Below, in pieces: positions 26,257 to 34,708 of a stretch of DNA of 49,851 nt. The position numbers were made by a program, and so were the translations under genes. Position 1 is the first letter of the stretch; every line of letters begins with the position of its first letter. Below the pieces are notes generated by a model. That model worked only from the letters and a program-made list of their open reading frames with translations, had not been told where the DNA came from and searched no databases. The DNA is from Tidjanibacter sp. Its GTDB lineage: Bacteria; Bacteroidota; Bacteroidia; Bacteroidales; Rikenellaceae. The DNA is taken from NCBI GenBank assembly GCA_017628305.1, contig JAGBZI010000072.1, forward strand, positions 1 through 49,851, read 5' to 3'.

Positions 26257-27693
26257 ATGTCAATCAAAGCATTAAATAAACAGAATGTGGAAAAACCCAC
26301 ACTGCCCATCAAGATTCTTCAGTTTGGCGAAGGCAACTTTCTGCGCGCCTTTGTCGATTGGCAAATAGACAAGGCCAACGAGGCCGGCGTCATGAACCAC
26401 GGCGTGGCTATCGTGCAACCCATCGACAAGGGTATGGCCGAGATGTTGGAGGGTCAGGACTGCCTCTACCATGTCTATCTGGAGGGTGTGAAAGACAAAC
26501 AACCCGTGAAGGATATTCGCTTGGTGAAGAGCGTGCAGTGTGCCATCAACCCCTACACCGACTACGAGGCCTACGAGCGCATATTCCTCTCGCCCGAGCT
26601 GGAGGCTACTGTGTCGAACACCACCGAGGCCGGCATCCGCTATGAGGAGGGCGACGACCTGTGGGCACTGCCCCCCAAGAGCTACCCCGCAAAGATGACC
26701 GCACTGCTCTACAAGCGTTTCAAACACTTCGAGGGCGACCCCACCAAGGGCCTCTGCATCATCTGCTGCGAGTTGATTGAGAACAATGGTTCGACCCTCC
26801 GCGAGTATGTGCTCCGCCATGCCGAGTACAACAAGCTGGGTGAGGACTTCATCCACTGGGTGGAGAACCACTGCCACTTCTGCGACACCCTCGTGGACCG
26901 CATCGTGCCCGGATTCCCTCGCGAAAACATCGCCGAAATTAAGGAGGAGATTGGCTTCGACGACAACCTCGTTGTGAAGGCCGAGTTCTACCACTTGTGG
27001 GCTATTGGCGGCCCCGGCTACAAGGAGGTTCAGCGCAGATTGCCCCTCGACAAGGCGGGTCTTCATGTGATATTCATGCCCACCATCAAGCAGTTCCGCG
27101 ACAAGAAGGTGCGCATACTCAACGGTTCTCACACCGGCATGGTGCCCATCGGCTTACAGCTCGGCTGTGAGACTGTGATGGATGCCTTCAACACCCCCGA
27201 CCTCGAGAAGTTCATCAACACCATGGTGGATGAGGAGGTTATCCCCATGATTGAGGAGGACCAAGCAGAGCTTAAAGAGTTTGCGGCAGGTATTCTGGAG
27301 CGTTTCTACAACCCCTACATCCGCCACATGCTCAAAACCATCTCGCTCAACTCGCTCTCCAAGTGGGAAACCCGCAACTTCCCCACCGTGCTCGACAATT
27401 GGAACAAGAGTGGCAAAGTTGCCGAGAAAGAGATGTTTACCTTTGCAGCACTTCTCACCCTCTATAGTGGCACCGTAGAGTTCACTCCCGACGACACCCC
27501 CGAACATGTGGAGTTCATCCGCAGCGTGTGGAACAACGACGACATCGACGCCACCGTGAAGGCCATTGTTGAGAACCGCAACATCTGGACCGTGGACTTC
27601 ACCGAGGTGACTCCCTTCGTGGAGAAGGCTGCCGGCTATGTGAAGCTCATCCAGAAGGAGGGCATGGCTGCTGCGCTTAAAACAATGCTTTAG
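26257..27693 (+). CDS. uxaB: Tagaturonate reductase (altronate oxidoreductase)
   Basis: A 478-aa NADH-dependent enzyme of the mannitol dehydrogenase/polyol long-chain family that reduces D-tagaturonate to D-altronate. The N-terminal nucleotide-binding sequence ILQFGEGNFLRAFVDWQID replaces a classical GxGxxG and is typical of UxaB. The active-site region RILNGSHTGMVPIG follows in the C-terminal domain. It is flanked by uxaC (23 bp) and uxaA (27 bp) in pathway order, which favours tagaturonate over fructuronate reductase (UxuB). Confidence 0.95.
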   Translation: MSIKALNKQNVEKPTLPIKILQFGEGNFLRAFVDWQIDKANEAGVMNHGVAIVQPIDKGMAEMLEGQDCLYHVYLEGVKDKQPVKDIRLVKSVQCAINPYTDYEAYERIFLSPELEATVSNTTEAGIRYEEGDDLWALPPKSYPAKMTALLYKRFKHFEGDPTKGLCIICCELIENNGSTLREYVLRHAEYNKLGEDFIHWVENHCHFCDTLVDRIVPGFPRENIAEIKEEIGFDDNLVVKAEFYHLWAIGGPGYKEVQRRLPLDKAGLHVIFMPTIKQFRDKKVRILNGSHTGMVPIGLQLGCETVMDAFNTPDLEKFINTMVDEEVIPMIEEDQAELKEFAAGILERFYNPYIRHMLKTISLNSLSKWETRNFPTVLDNWNKSGKVAEKEMFTFAALLTLYSGTVEFTPDDTPEHVEFIRSVWNNDDIDATVKAIVENRNIWTVDFTEVTPFVEKAAGYVKLIQKEGMAAALKTML

Positions 27694-27720
27694 GAGATAC
27701 AAACTGCACAATTCAATATC

Positions 27721-29208
27721 GTGAAGAGATACTTAAGAATAAACGAGGCGGATGATGTGGCTATCGCTCTCGACGACCTTCAGAAAGGTGAGGTTATCGA
27801 GGTGGGCGGTCGGAGCGTCACCCTCGTGGAGGATATAGCCAAGGGCCACAAGGTGGCCCTTAGGCCCATTGCCGCAGGGGAGAATGTCGTTAAGTATGGC
27901 TACCCCATCGGCCACGCCACATCGCCCATTGCCGAGGGCGCGTGGATCCACTCCCACAACATCAAGACCAACCTTTCGGACGAGATTGAGTATACCTACA
28001 CCCCCAAGATTGCCCCCAAACACTACCCCAAAGATGAGCGCATGGTGATGGGCTACGAGCGCAAAAATGGCGATATGGGTATCCGCAACGAGCTGTGGGT
28101 AATTCCCACGGTGGGCTGTGTAAATGGTCAGGCGGAGGCCATTGTGAAGAGGGTGAAGAGCGAGATGGATTGCTCACACCTCGACGATGTAAGGGTCTAC
28201 ACCCACCCCTACGGCTGTTCGCAACTCGGTGACGACCACCGCAATACACGCCGCGCACTGGCCGCCATGGTGCACCACCCCAATGCCGGAGCCATTCTTG
28301 TGTTGGGACTCGGCTGCGAGAACAATCAGGTGAGCGAATTCCAGAAGGAGATAGGCACTTGGGACCCCGAGAGGGTGAGATTTATAGTGGCTCAGGAGGT
28401 AGACGACGAGATTGAGGAGGGTGTGAAGGTGTGCCGCGAATTGGTGGAGATTACCCGCAGCGACAAGCGTACCCCCCAGCCCCTTGCGAAGCTGAAGATT
28501 GGACTGAAGTGTGGCGGTAGCGACGGTTTTTCGGGCATCACCGCCAACCCCTTGGTTGGCCTCTTCTCCGACTGGCTCATTGCGCAGGGTGGCACCACCA
28601 TCCTCACCGAGGTACCCGAGATGTTCGGCGCTGAGACCATCCTGATGGACAGAGCGGAGAGCTGCGAGATTTTCGACCGCACGGTGGACCTCATCAACAA
28701 CTTCAAGGGCTATTTCAAGAGCTACAACCAGCCCATCTATGAGAACCCCTCGCCCGGCAACAAGAAGGGTGGCATCACCACCCTCGAGGAGAAGTCGCTC
28801 GGCTGTGTGCAGAAGGGCGGTGCCGGCACCGTGGTGGATGTTTTGGACTACACTGACCCTGTGGTTAAGCGTGGTCTGAACCTCCTTCAGGCCCCCGGCA
28901 ACGACCTTGTAGCCTCCTCGGCGCTGGCGTTGAGCGGTTGCCAGATGGTGCTCTTCACCACCGGCAGGGGTACACCATTTGGCAGCTTTGTACCCACAAT
29001 GAAGATTTCGACCAACACACGCCTCTATGAGTTCAAGCAGGGATGGATAGACTTCAATGCCGGCACCCTCGTGGAGGACGAAGAGCCCGAAGCACTCCTC
29101 GCAAGGTTTGTGGATAAGATTCTCGCTACCGCCAATGGCGAACTGCTGAAACACGAGGCGACGGGCTTTAAGGAGGTGGCAATTTTCAAAACGGGCGTAA
29201 CCTTGTAA
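27721..29208 (+). CDS. uxaA: Altronate dehydratase
   Basis: A 495-aa enzyme dehydrating D-altronate to 2-keto-3-deoxy-D-gluconate, the last step before the KDG kinase/aldolase pathway. An N-terminal SAF domain (residues 1-95, ending near HSHNIKTNL) is joined to the large dehydratase domain, which contains GYERKNGDMGIRNELWVIPT, HPYGCSQLGDD and GLGCENNQVSE. Cys residues in GLKCGGSDGFSG are likely ligands for the iron the family needs. The start codon is GTG at 27721; there is no better ATG upstream. It is followed by the GH43 gene in the same operon. Confidence 0.95.
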   Translation: MKRYLRINEADDVAIALDDLQKGEVIEVGGRSVTLVEDIAKGHKVALRPIAAGENVVKYGYPIGHATSPIAEGAWIHSHNIKTNLSDEIEYTYTPKIAPKHYPKDERMVMGYERKNGDMGIRNELWVIPTVGCVNGQAEAIVKRVKSEMDCSHLDDVRVYTHPYGCSQLGDDHRNTRRALAAMVHHPNAGAILVLGLGCENNQVSEFQKEIGTWDPERVRFIVAQEVDDEIEEGVKVCRELVEITRSDKRTPQPLAKLKIGLKCGGSDGFSGITANPLVGLFSDWLIAQGGTTILTEVPEMFGAETILMDRAESCEIFDRTVDLINNFKGYFKSYNQPIYENPSPGNKKGGITTLEEKSLGCVQKGGAGTVVDVLDYTDPVVKRGLNLLQAPGNDLVASSALALSGCQMVLFTTGRGTPFGSFVPTMKISTNTRLYEFKQGWIDFNAGTLVEDEEPEALLARFVDKILATANGELLKHEATGFKEVAIFKTGVTL

Positions 29209-29236
29209 ATTCAAAATCGAAACACCCTAATGACCT

Positions 29237-30850
29237 ATGAAAACCGCACGACAAACGATTAGGGGGCTAATATTATGCACCTTAGCACTTCTCTGTGGCA
29301 CAGGTAGTTGGGCGCAGGGTAAGAGCAGTGTGTGGGTGGCCGACAATGGCGACGGCACATACCGCAACCCCATACTCCACACCGACTACTCCGACCCCGA
29401 TGTAATCCGTGTGGGGGACGACTATTGGATGACCTCCTCGTCGTTCGACTGCATCCCTGCACTCCAGATTCTCCACTCCACCGACCTTGTGACTTGGGAG
29501 ATTGTGGGTGCGGTACACTCCTACCGTCCCGAGGGGATACAGGAGGCTCACGGCAACGGTGTGTGGGCCCCATCCATTCGTAACCATGGCGGAGAGTTCT
29601 ACATCTACTGGGGCGACCCCGATGTCGGTATCTATATGGTCCACACGAGTGACCCTCGAGGTGAGTGGAGCGAACCCCACCTTGTGCAGGCCGGAGTGGG
29701 CATGATTGACCCTTGTCCACTGTGGGACGACAACGGCAAGGCCTATCTGGTACACAGCTGGGCAGGCAGTCGTGCCGGCTTCAAGAGCATACTCTCGGCC
29801 AGCGAGATGAGCCCCGACGGCCGAGCCCTCATAGGTCCCGAAGTGCTTATCCACGATGGCCACGGGGTGAACCCCACAATCGAGGGACCCAAGTTCTACA
29901 AGCGTGAGGGGTGGTACTACATATTTGCCCCTGCAGGCGGCGTGAAGGAGGGTTGGCAGCTCGTCGGCCGCTCCCGCGAGCCCCTCGGCAAGTATGAGTG
30001 GCGCAAAGTGCTCCATCAGGGCAACACCAACATCCACGGCCCCCATCAGGGCGGTTGGGTGACCGATGTGGCGGGCGACAGCTGGTTCATCCACTTCGAG
30101 GACCGCTACGCCTATGGGCGTGTAGTACACCTGCAACCCATGAGTTGGAGCTCCGACGGCTGGTGCACAATGGGGGTCGACACCAATGGCGACGGCATTG
30201 GCGAGCCTGTGGCTACCTACCGCAAGCCCACAACCAAGGCACAGCAGCTCATCGTAACCCCCGCCGAAAACGACGAGTTCAACTCCCCCACCCTCGGACT
30301 CCAGTGGCAGTGGTTCGGCAACCCCGAGCGCGACTGGGCTATGCACTCTCCCGAGGGCTACCTGAGGCTCTACACCCAGCCCTATGCATCCCTGTGGGAA
30401 GCACGCAACCTCCTCACACAGAAGCTCACAGCACCCACCGAGACAATCACAGCAAAGGTGTCGTTCCGCGGTGGTGTAGTGGGCGACCGAGGTGGAATAA
30501 TCATCGCCGGACGCGACTATGCGACCCTCTCCTTCGAGGTTACCGCCGAGGGAGTGGTACTCCGACAGACAGAGTGTATGGGAGCCGACAAGGGGGGCGA
30601 AGAGGTGATTGTCAGCCAATTACCCACGACCGACACCCGCGAAATAATGTTGCGTGTGGTGGTGAGCGAGGGTGCCATGTGTCAGTTCTACTGGGCCAAA
30701 ATGGGCTACGACTTCCGTCCCATCGGTCGCCCCTTCAAAGCCAAGGAGGGCAAGTGGATAGGCGCAAAATTTGGCCTCTTTGCAGCGACCACCGGCCACA
30801 CTAACGACGGCGGCTGGATGGATGTCGATTGGGTGAGAATAACGAAGTAA
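29237..30850 (+). CDS. GH43 family glycoside hydrolase
   Basis: A 537-aa exported enzyme with a signal peptide ending SWAQ. The five-bladed propeller at about 38-320 carries the GH43 triad: base Asp53 in TDYSDPDVIRVGDDYWM, pKa-modulating Asp158 in GMIDPCPLWDDNG, and acid Glu216 in PTIEGPKFYKREGWYY. A C-terminal beta-sandwich (from about 340, DEFNSPTLGLQWQW) is typical of beta-xylosidase/alpha-L-arabinofuranosidase members. It probably removes arabinose, xylose or galactose side chains of pectin; the exact sugar cannot be read from sequence. It is the last gene of the uxa transcript, which joins a periplasmic or surface enzyme to cytoplasmic catabolism. Confidence 0.9.
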   Translation: MKTARQTIRGLILCTLALLCGTGSWAQGKSSVWVADNGDGTYRNPILHTDYSDPDVIRVGDDYWMTSSSFDCIPALQILHSTDLVTWEIVGAVHSYRPEGIQEAHGNGVWAPSIRNHGGEFYIYWGDPDVGIYMVHTSDPRGEWSEPHLVQAGVGMIDPCPLWDDNGKAYLVHSWAGSRAGFKSILSASEMSPDGRALIGPEVLIHDGHGVNPTIEGPKFYKREGWYYIFAPAGGVKEGWQLVGRSREPLGKYEWRKVLHQGNTNIHGPHQGGWVTDVAGDSWFIHFEDRYAYGRVVHLQPMSWSSDGWCTMGVDTNGDGIGEPVATYRKPTTKAQQLIVTPAENDEFNSPTLGLQWQWFGNPERDWAMHSPEGYLRLYTQPYASLWEARNLLTQKLTAPTETITAKVSFRGGVVGDRGGIIIAGRDYATLSFEVTAEGVVLRQTECMGADKGGEEVIVSQLPTTDTREIMLRVVVSEGAMCQFYWAKMGYDFRPIGRPFKAKEGKWIGAKFGLFAATTGHTNDGGWMDVDWVRITK

Positions 30851-30920
30851 AGTTGCTCGCAAAGAGAGATTTAAGTTGAAAATTTTCCTATTGGAATTCA
30901 CAGAACACAGATTAAACTAC

Positions 30921-30965
30921 AAAAAAAGATTGGGCCACCCCGAAAAGGCGGCCCAATCTTTTTTT
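30921..30965 (+). terminator. Bidirectional terminator between GH43 and fba
   Basis: A 16-bp perfect stem (30921-30936 and 30950-30965) with seven A on the left and seven T on the right. It works for the rightward PUL transcript and the leftward fba transcript. Confidence 0.93.
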
Positions 30966-30981
30966 ATATACGGGAAGTCGA

Positions 30982-31977
30982 TTACTCAACCTTACCTGCG
31001 CTACCCAGAACATTAATGTTCTTGTTCATGTAGAGCTCCTTGAGAGCGTCACGAGCGGGACCCAGATACTTGCGGGGGTCAAACTCTGCGGGGTCTTTTG
31101 CAAACACCTCACGAACAGCAGCAGTCATAGCCAGACGACCGTCGGAGTCGATGTTGATTTTGCAAACGGCGCTCTTGGCTGCCTCGCGAAGCTGCTCCTC
31201 GGGAATACCCACTGCATCCTTCAGTGCACCACCGTAGGTGTTGATGATGGCTACCTTGTCCTGAGGTACGCTGCTCGAGCCGTGGAGAACGATGGGGAAG
31301 CCGGGGATGCGAGCCTCAATCTCCTTGAGGATGTCGAAGCGCAAGGGAGGAGGAAGAAGGATACCCTGCTCGTTGCGCACGCACTGCTCGGGTTTGAACT
31401 TGTTAGCACCGTGCGAGGTACCAATCGAGATAGCCAACGAGTCAACACCGGTCTTCGACACGAAGTCAACAACATCGTTGGGGTCGGTGTAGGTGTGGTG
31501 CTCAGCCACAACCTCATCCTCGATACCGGCCAAAACGCCGAGCTCACCCTCAACGGTTACATCGTGCTGGTGTGCGTAGTCAACAACCTTCTTGGTGAGG
31601 GCAACATTCTCCTCGTAGGGGAGGTGGCTACCGTCAATCATAACGCTCGAGAAACCCATATCGATGCACGATTTGCAAATCTCAAAGCTGCTACCGTGGT
31701 CGAGGTGGAGAGCGATAGGAATGTTCTTGCCGAGCTCTTTGGCGTACTCAACAGCACCCTGTGCCATGTAGCGGAGGAGGGTCTGGTTGGCATACTTGCG
31801 AGCACCTGCCGAAACCTGAAGGATTACGGGCGAGGAGGTCTCAACGCAAGCCGAGATGATAGCCTGAAGCTGCTCCATATTGTTGAAGTTGTAGGCGGGG
31901 ATTGCATAGCCGCCCTCGATTGCCTTTGCAAACATCTCTTTGGTGTTCACAAGGCCCAAATCTTTGTAAGATACCAT
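30982..31977 (-). CDS. fba: Class II fructose-bisphosphate aldolase
   Basis: A 331-aa zinc-dependent glycolytic aldolase interconverting fructose 1,6-bisphosphate with dihydroxyacetone phosphate and glyceraldehyde 3-phosphate. Visible sites are ALHLDHGSSFE (metal-binding His and catalytic Asp), MIDGSHLPYEEN, VEGELGVLAG, GTSHGANKF, LHGSSSVPQ and KINIDSDGRLA (phosphate binding). It converges with the PUL operon on a shared terminator. The other triose-handling enzyme, tpiA, is near the left end of the window but is not linked to it. Confidence 0.97.
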   Translation of the reverse strand: MVSYKDLGLVNTKEMFAKAIEGGYAIPAYNFNNMEQLQAIISACVETSSPVILQVSAGARKYANQTLLRYMAQGAVEYAKELGKNIPIALHLDHGSSFEICKSCIDMGFSSVMIDGSHLPYEENVALTKKVVDYAHQHDVTVEGELGVLAGIEDEVVAEHHTYTDPNDVVDFVSKTGVDSLAISIGTSHGANKFKPEQCVRNEQGILLPPPLRFDILKEIEARIPGFPIVLHGSSSVPQDKVAIINTYGGALKDAVGIPEEQLREAAKSAVCKINIDSDGRLAMTAAVREVFAKDPAEFDPRKYLGPARDALKELYMNKNINVLGSAGKVE

Positions 31978-32073
31978 TTTACTTAAATTTTAATTTATGT
32001 TTGTAAACCTGTTTTCCTAACCTCCCCTTCAGCCCGCCTCGGCAGTTAGAAGGGTAATTTTTAAAAATTTTTA

Positions 32074-32081
32074 CAAATATA
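32074..32081 (-). promoter_or_regulatory. fba promoter (-7 element)
   Basis: The minus strand reads TATATTTG, with a TTG 22 bp upstream (plus-strand CAA at 32104-32106). It predicts a leader of about 90 nt. Confidence 0.6.
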
Positions 32082-32135
32082 AAGGCTTTTTTTGGAATAC
32101 GCGCAATTATCAGTGTTATTTTTTTGTAAACAAAA

Positions 32136-32180
32136 AGAGAGTCCCGCAAAATATTGCTCAAACACCTTGCGGGACTCTCT
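32136..32180 (-). terminator. Terminator after the orphan lipoprotein gene
   Basis: Perfect 14-bp inverted repeat (32136-32149 and 32167-32180) with a 17-nt loop. On the minus strand it runs into TTTTTG. It lies 18 bp after the lipoprotein stop. Confidence 0.8.
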
Positions 32181-32198
32181 CACCATATCTCCGAGCTA

Positions 32199-32816
32199 CT
32201 ACTCCAAACACTCCATTGTAACTTTTCCGCCCAGAAGTGGGGAATCGCCCTCAATGAGGTCTTCGTGAAGGGTTACTTTGTATCTCTTTGTTCTGTACCA
32301 TTTTTCCTCCGTCAAGTGGTAAAATGTCATCGCAAAATTACCACGTTCGCCCCAGGCGTTAAACACAACTGGTATAGTAAATTCGTAATAGCGTCCAAGA
32401 CCCTCCTTATATTTAGATGTTGGAAGGTGAAGCAATGGGGTATCAAACCAAACCATAGCATTGTACTTATAGTCTTCCGCAAGATACGGTCCTCCAACCA
32501 AAACCATATAATTTATGAAATCCGGAGATGAATCATCCGTTGTAAAAAGAGAGAAATAGACCAACCAACCAGATACATAAGAACCGGGCCAATCGCCATG
32601 ACGATAATAGTAATGCCAACAAGGATCTCCTTCCTCATCAACAGCCAGAGCTGTTAATTCAAAAGGCAATTCCAAAATCTCCACTTCCTCTTCCTTATAA
32701 GGCTTGACCTCATAATCGTTAGGCAACATTGTGTGCATATAAGCAGATGGCTCCTCGGGGGAACTACATCCCACACACATCAGCAAAGCAATAATTAAAA
32801 TCAATTTGTTCTTCAT
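32199..32816 (-). CDS. Orphan lipoprotein of unknown function
   Basis: A 205-aa protein with a lipoprotein signal (lipobox LMCVGC, Cys17) followed by SSPEEP. The mature part is rich in aromatic residues (HYYYRHGDWPGSY, WLVYFSLF) and acidic patches, with a beta-rich look. I recognise no family. The gene is clearly more AT-rich than the flanking fba and fumarase genes. It has its own promoter and terminator, so it is a single-gene unit and may have been acquired separately. A surface or periplasmic location is the only firm inference. Confidence 0.85.
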   Translation of the reverse strand: MKNKLILIIALLMCVGCSSPEEPSAYMHTMLPNDYEVKPYKEEEVEILELPFELTALAVDEEGDPCWHYYYRHGDWPGSYVSGWLVYFSLFTTDDSSPDFINYMVLVGGPYLAEDYKYNAMVWFDTPLLHLPTSKYKEGLGRYYEFTIPVVFNAWGERGNFAMTFYHLTEEKWYRTKRYKVTLHEDLIEGDSPLLGGKVTMECLE

Positions 32817-32850
32817 AATATTTTAAAAAACATTGCACGATTTGAGCCCA

Positions 32851-32858
32851 CAAAGATA
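32851..32858 (-). promoter_or_regulatory. Promoter of the orphan lipoprotein (-7 element)
   Basis: The minus strand reads TATCTTTG, 34 bp from the ATG. No well-spaced -33 element is evident. Confidence 0.55.
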
Positions 32859-32934
32859 AATAAATAAGTGCACAAAAAAATGATGTCGAAATATTTTTGT
32901 AGGGGCAAATGGAGAGGTTCTCGCAAAAAAACCT

Positions 32935-32942
32935 TACCTTTG
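32935..32942 (+). promoter_or_regulatory. Promoter of the fumarase gene (-7 element)
   Basis: TACCTTTG matches TAnnTTTG exactly and lies 55 bp before the ATG. The -33 region is poorly conserved. Confidence 0.6.
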
Positions 32943-32997
32943 TATGATTTAGACAACGACTTATAATAATAACACAACATAAAAACCAAAGATTACT

Positions 32998-34608
32998 ATG
33001 AGCGAATTTAAGTATCAGCCTATGTTTGAGCACGGTGTGGACAACACCGAGTATGAGCTCATCTCTAGTGACTATGTGAAAACCATCGAGTGCGACGGCC
33101 GCAAAATCCTGAAAGTTGATCCCGAGGGTCTGGCTCTGCTCGCCAAGAGGGCCTACGAGGATGTATCCTTCTATCTGCGTGCATCCCACCTCCAGAAGCT
33201 CGCCAATATCCTCGCCGACCCCGAGGCTACCGACAACGATAAGTTTGTGGCACACACCATGTTGGCCAACCAAGTGGTTGCAGCTGAGGGTCAGCTCCCC
33301 ACCTGTCAGGATACCGGTACGGCTATCGCTATCGGTAAGAAGGGTGAGAATGTGTGGACCGGCGTGGACGATGCAGAGTACATCTCGAGGGGCGTTTACG
33401 AAACCTATGCCGAGCGCAACCTCCGCTACTCGCAGGTTGTGCCCATCACCATGACCGACGAGCACAACAGCGGCAACAACCTCCCCGCACAGATTGACAT
33501 CTACTCCGAGCCCGGCAACGAGTACAAATTCCTCTTCATCACCAAAGGTGGTGGCTCGGCCAACAAGACCTTCCTCTATCAGCAGACCAAAGCCCTTCTC
33601 AACGAGAAGTCGCTCACAGCCTTCATCGCTGAGCACATCAAAGACCTCGGCACCTCGGCTTGTCCTCCCTACCACTTGGCACTCGTAGTGGGTGGCACCT
33701 CGGCAGAGGCCAACCTCACCGCCGTGAAGAAGGCTTCGGCCGGCTACTTCGACAACCTCCCCACCAGCGGCAACGACGGTGGTCGTGCATTCCGCGACCT
33801 CGAGTGGGAGGAGAAGATGCTCGACATCTGCCGCAAGAGCGGTATCGGCGCACAGTTTGGTGGCAAATATTTCGTTCACGATGTGAGGGTTATCCGCATG
33901 CCTCGCCACGCCGCTTCGTGCCCCGTAGGCATCGGCGTTAGCTGCTCGGCCGACCGCAACATCAAGGCTAAAATCAACGAGCAGGGCCTCTGGATTGAGA
34001 AGCTCGAGAAAAACCCCGCGCGCTTCATGCCCCAGAGCGCTCCCACCATGGCTCCCGCAGTGGAGATTGACCTCGACGAGGGTATGGACAAAGTTCGCGA
34101 GATTCTCTCGAAATACCCCGTAAAGACCCGTCTTAACCTCAAGGGTACCCTGATTGTGGCTCGCGACATCGCCCACGCACGCATCAAACAGATGCTCGAC
34201 GAGGGTAAACCCATGCCCGACTACTTCAAGAACCACCCCGTCTACTACGCAGGTCCCGCCAAGACCCCCGCAGGCATGGCTTCGGGTAGCTTCGGCCCCA
34301 CCACTGCCGGTCGTATGGACTCCTATGTAGACCTCTTCCAGAGCGTTGGCGGTTCGATGGTTATGGTGGCCAAGGGTAACCGTTCGCAGGAGGTGACCGA
34401 CGCTTGCCAGAAGCACGGCGGTTTCTACCTCGGTTCGATTGGCGGTCCCGCAGCTATCCTCGCCAAACAGAGCATCAAGAGTGTGGAGGTTGTGGACTTC
34501 CCCGAGCTCGGCATGGAGGCTGTGAGGAAGATTTATGTGGAGAATTTCCCCGCATTTATCATCGTTGATGATAAGGGCAACGACTTCTTTGCAGAGTTCA
34601 AACACTAA
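32998..34608 (+). CDS. fumA: Class I (iron-sulfur) fumarate hydratase, fused alpha-beta form
   Basis: A 536-aa [4Fe-4S] enzyme interconverting fumarate and malate; in Bacteroidales it serves the reductive branch from oxaloacetate to fumarate and succinate. Three probable cluster cysteines are Cys103 ([10 protein letters not shown]), Cys222 (GTSACPPYH) and Cys316 (GVSCSADRN). [11 protein letters not shown] and the C-terminal beta-domain segments [17 protein letters not shown] and [12 protein letters not shown] confirm the fused architecture. The oxygen-labile cluster fits an anaerobe. Its own promoter lies upstream and a weak terminator downstream. Confidence 0.95.
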   Translation: MSEFKYQPMFEHGVDNTEYELISSDYVKTIECDGRKILKVDPEGLALLAKRAYEDVSFYLRASHLQKLANILADPEATDNDKFVAHTMLANQVVAAEGQLPTCQDTGTAIAIGKKGENVWTGVDDAEYISRGVYETYAERNLRYSQVVPITMTDEHNSGNNLPAQIDIYSEPGNEYKFLFITKGGGSANKTFLYQQTKALLNEKSLTAFIAEHIKDLGTSACPPYHLALVVGGTSAEANLTAVKKASAGYFDNLPTSGNDGGRAFRDLEWEEKMLDICRKSGIGAQFGGKYFVHDVRVIRMPRHAASCPVGIGVSCSADRNIKAKINEQGLWIEKLEKNPARFMPQSAPTMAPAVEIDLDEGMDKVREILSKYPVKTRLNLKGTLIVARDIAHARIKQMLDEGKPMPDYFKNHPVYYAGPAKTPAGMASGSFGPTTAGRMDSYVDLFQSVGGSMVMVAKGNRSQEVTDACQKHGGFYLGSIGGPAAILAKQSIKSVEVVDFPELGMEAVRKIYVENFPAFIIVDDKGNDFFAEFKH

Positions 34609-34611
34609 AAA

Positions 34612-34667
34612 GAGCCTTCGGCTCGTTCTACATTACGAGGCTGCCCAACCGTTAGTGGTGGGCAGCC
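34612..34667 (+). terminator. Weak terminator region after the fumarase
   Basis: Two hairpins follow the stop: GAGCC/GGCTC with a 3-nt loop (34612-34624), then a 9-bp perfect stem (34639-34647 and 34659-34667). Neither has a strong T-run, so some readthrough into batD is possible. Confidence 0.5.
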
Positions 34668-34708
34668 CCGTTGTGGTATTTATATAGGAACAATTTTTGA
34701 CACAAAAG

